64,000 nt of DNA from Planctomycetota bacterium (lineage in GTDB: Bacteria; Planctomycetota; Planctomycetia; Pirellulales; Pirellulaceae). Positions 63,002 to 64,000 of the stretch are shown one piece after another (within the stretch, counting starts at the first letter, position 1; every line of letters starts with the position of its first letter). Under the pieces are notes generated by a model, which was given only the letters and a program-made list of their open reading frames with translations, ran no database searches and had not been told where the DNA came from. The position numbers and the translations under genes are program-made. Where the stretch lies: NCBI GenBank assembly GCA_014381825.1, contig JACNKX010000143.1, positions 1-64,000 of the forward strand, in the 5' to 3' direction.

Positions 63002-64000
63002 ATGCCGCTGCGAATTGTCCTGTTAATCGTTCTTGCTACGGTCGGACGCTTGTCTGCCGAACCTCTCGGCGAGTATTGGGATACAGCCGAAGAAGAGGCC
63101 AAGTACTACAAGATCGTCGAAGTTCCTATTCCCGACGGGATGGCGATGGAAGCGGGCAGCTTCGAGATTATGCCCGATAATCGCCTCGCGATTGGAACGC
63201 GACGCGGTGACATCTATCTGGTCAGCGGCGCGTTCGACGAAAATCCGAACACACGTTACGAACGCTTCGCGAGTGGGCTCGATGAGATCCTTGGCATGTC
63301 GTACCGGGACAATGCCTTTTACATCACACAACAGACCGAAGTCACTCGCATCACCGATGCGAATGGCGACGGTCGCGCTGATCGCTTCGAGACGCTGAGC
63401 GATGTCTGGGGCTTTCGGAACTACCACGAATTTGCGTTCGGATCGAAACTAGACAAGGATGGCAACATTTGGGTGGCGCTTTGCCTGTCCGAATCGTATC
63501 GCTCGAAGGTGCCGTTCCGTGGCTGGTGCCTGAAGGTGACGCCGGATGGCAAGACAGTTCCAGTCTGCAGCGGGATTCGCAGTCCTTGCGGAATCGGACC
63601 CAACGAACACGGTGTCATGTTCTATGCCGAGAGCCAAGGTCCGTGGAACGGATCTTGTTCGTTGAAAGTTCTCGAACCCGGAGGGTTCATGGGGCATCCG
63701 ATCAGTTTCAATTGGTATGAGCTGGCGGGAAACGTAGGGCCAAAGCCGATCGAACCAAACACGAGATCGCGGCTCCTGACAGAGCGCCAACGCGTGAAAG
63801 AGCTGGTGCCTTATGCTGTTGTCTTCCCGTACATCAAGATGGGCCGTTCGATTTCTGGATTCATGGTTGATCGAACCAGCGGCAAGTTTGGACCATTCGA
63901 GAACCAGATATTTATTGGAGATTTCAGTCTGAGCGTCGTCATGCGTGCGACAACTGAAAAGGTCAACGGAGTATGGCAAGGCGCGTGTTACCCATTCCGG
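63002..64000 (+). CDS. Secreted sorbosone-dehydrogenase-like propeller protein, 3' part missing
   Basis: The frame starts at ATG 63002 (an in-frame ATG at 62981 overlaps the previous gene) and runs open to the window edge, 333 residues so far. It has a signal peptide ending near VGRLSAE. Residues 40-330 are a beta-propeller with blades such as FEIMPDNRLAIGTRRGDIYL, KLDKDGNIWVAL and ITDANGDGRADRFETL, like glucose/sorbosone dehydrogenase-type or related PQQ proteins common in planctomycete multi-domain secreted proteins. Full domain content cannot be known. Confidence 0.85.
   Translation, partial: MPLRIVLLIVLATVGRLSAEPLGEYWDTAEEEAKYYKIVEVPIPDGMAMEAGSFEIMPDNRLAIGTRRGDIYLVSGAFDENPNTRYERFASGLDEILGMSYRDNAFYITQQTEVTRITDANGDGRADRFETLSDVWGFRNYHEFAFGSKLDKDGNIWVALCLSESYRSKVPFRGWCLKVTPDGKTVPVCSGIRSPCGIGPNEHGVMFYAESQGPWNGSCSLKVLEPGGFMGHPISFNWYELAGNVGPKPIEPNTRSRLLTERQRVKELVPYAVVFPYIKMGRSISGFMVDRTSGKFGPFENQIFIGDFSLSVVMRATTEKVNGVWQGACYPFR

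Overview
The gene content points to a member of the Planctomycetota, most likely the order Pirellulales. The signs are repeated DUF1501 (twin-arginine) proteins paired with DUF1549/DUF1553 cytochrome-like proteins, a DUF1559 pseudopilin, a planctomycete-type ECF sigma factor next to a zinc-ribbon Ser/Thr kinase, ThuA and DUF1080 domains, secreted Gfo/Idh/MocA proteins and secreted sialidase-like proteins. Base composition is moderately GC-rich and coding is dense on both strands. Assignments rest on reading translated sequence and recalled family motifs; no search was run.

Layout. 1-0.95 kb: end of a lipoprotein gene, tRNA-Glu with a good promoter, and csrA, all on the minus strand; csrA carries a likely CsrA site over its own ribosome-binding site. 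1.65-14.8 kb: a respiratory complex I cluster on the plus strand (nuoI, a DUF2203 gene, nuoA, C, D, H, J, K, L, M, N). nuoB and the NADH-module genes nuoE, F and G are absent from the window, and several membrane subunits carry large soluble insertions. 14.8-16.7 kb: a small helical protein, a TatD hydrolase and a thioredoxin-fold protein. 16.9-28.9 kb: secreted proteins, including a DUF1501 protein, a kelch protein, a sialidase-like protein coupled to a GH51-like protein that lacks its acid/base Glu, and a DUF1549/1553 + DUF1501 + pre-peptidase-domain operon. 29-32.5 kb (minus): Gfo/Idh/MocA oxidoreductase and a HEAT-repeat protein. 32.7-35.6 kb: sialidase-like protein and FAD oxidoreductase. 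35.7-37.7 kb (minus): membrane-anchored protein and DUF1559 pseudopilin. 37.9-40.4 kb: ECF sigma factor and Ser/Thr kinase.

40.4-49.2 kb is mostly housekeeping on the minus strand: an outer-membrane protein, mtnA, purE, ald, a Gfo/Idh/MocA protein, a YbdK-type carboxylate-amine ligase, RidA and a membrane protein, with one plus-strand sugar-isomerase-like gene. 49.4-52.7 kb: a DUF1080-sugar dehydrogenase fusion, a strong terminator and a fatty-acid desaturase. 52.7-53.9 kb looks like an accessory island: a 124-bp nested inverted repeat followed by a lone Nmad2-like (nucleotide modification associated) gene. 54-64 kb is a long plus-strand operon of secreted proteins: DUF1549/1553 protein, DUF1501 protein, a metallopeptidase with an S4-like insertion fused to ThuA, a six-heme cytochrome frame broken by one in-frame TAG, and a sorbosone-dehydrogenase-like protein running off the window.

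The most unusual items are the metallopeptidase/S4-like/ThuA fusion, the Nmad2 gene beside the palindromic element, the flagellin-type insertion in NuoM, the nuo cluster without nuoB, the GH51-like protein without its acid/base Glu, and the amber-interrupted multiheme cytochrome.
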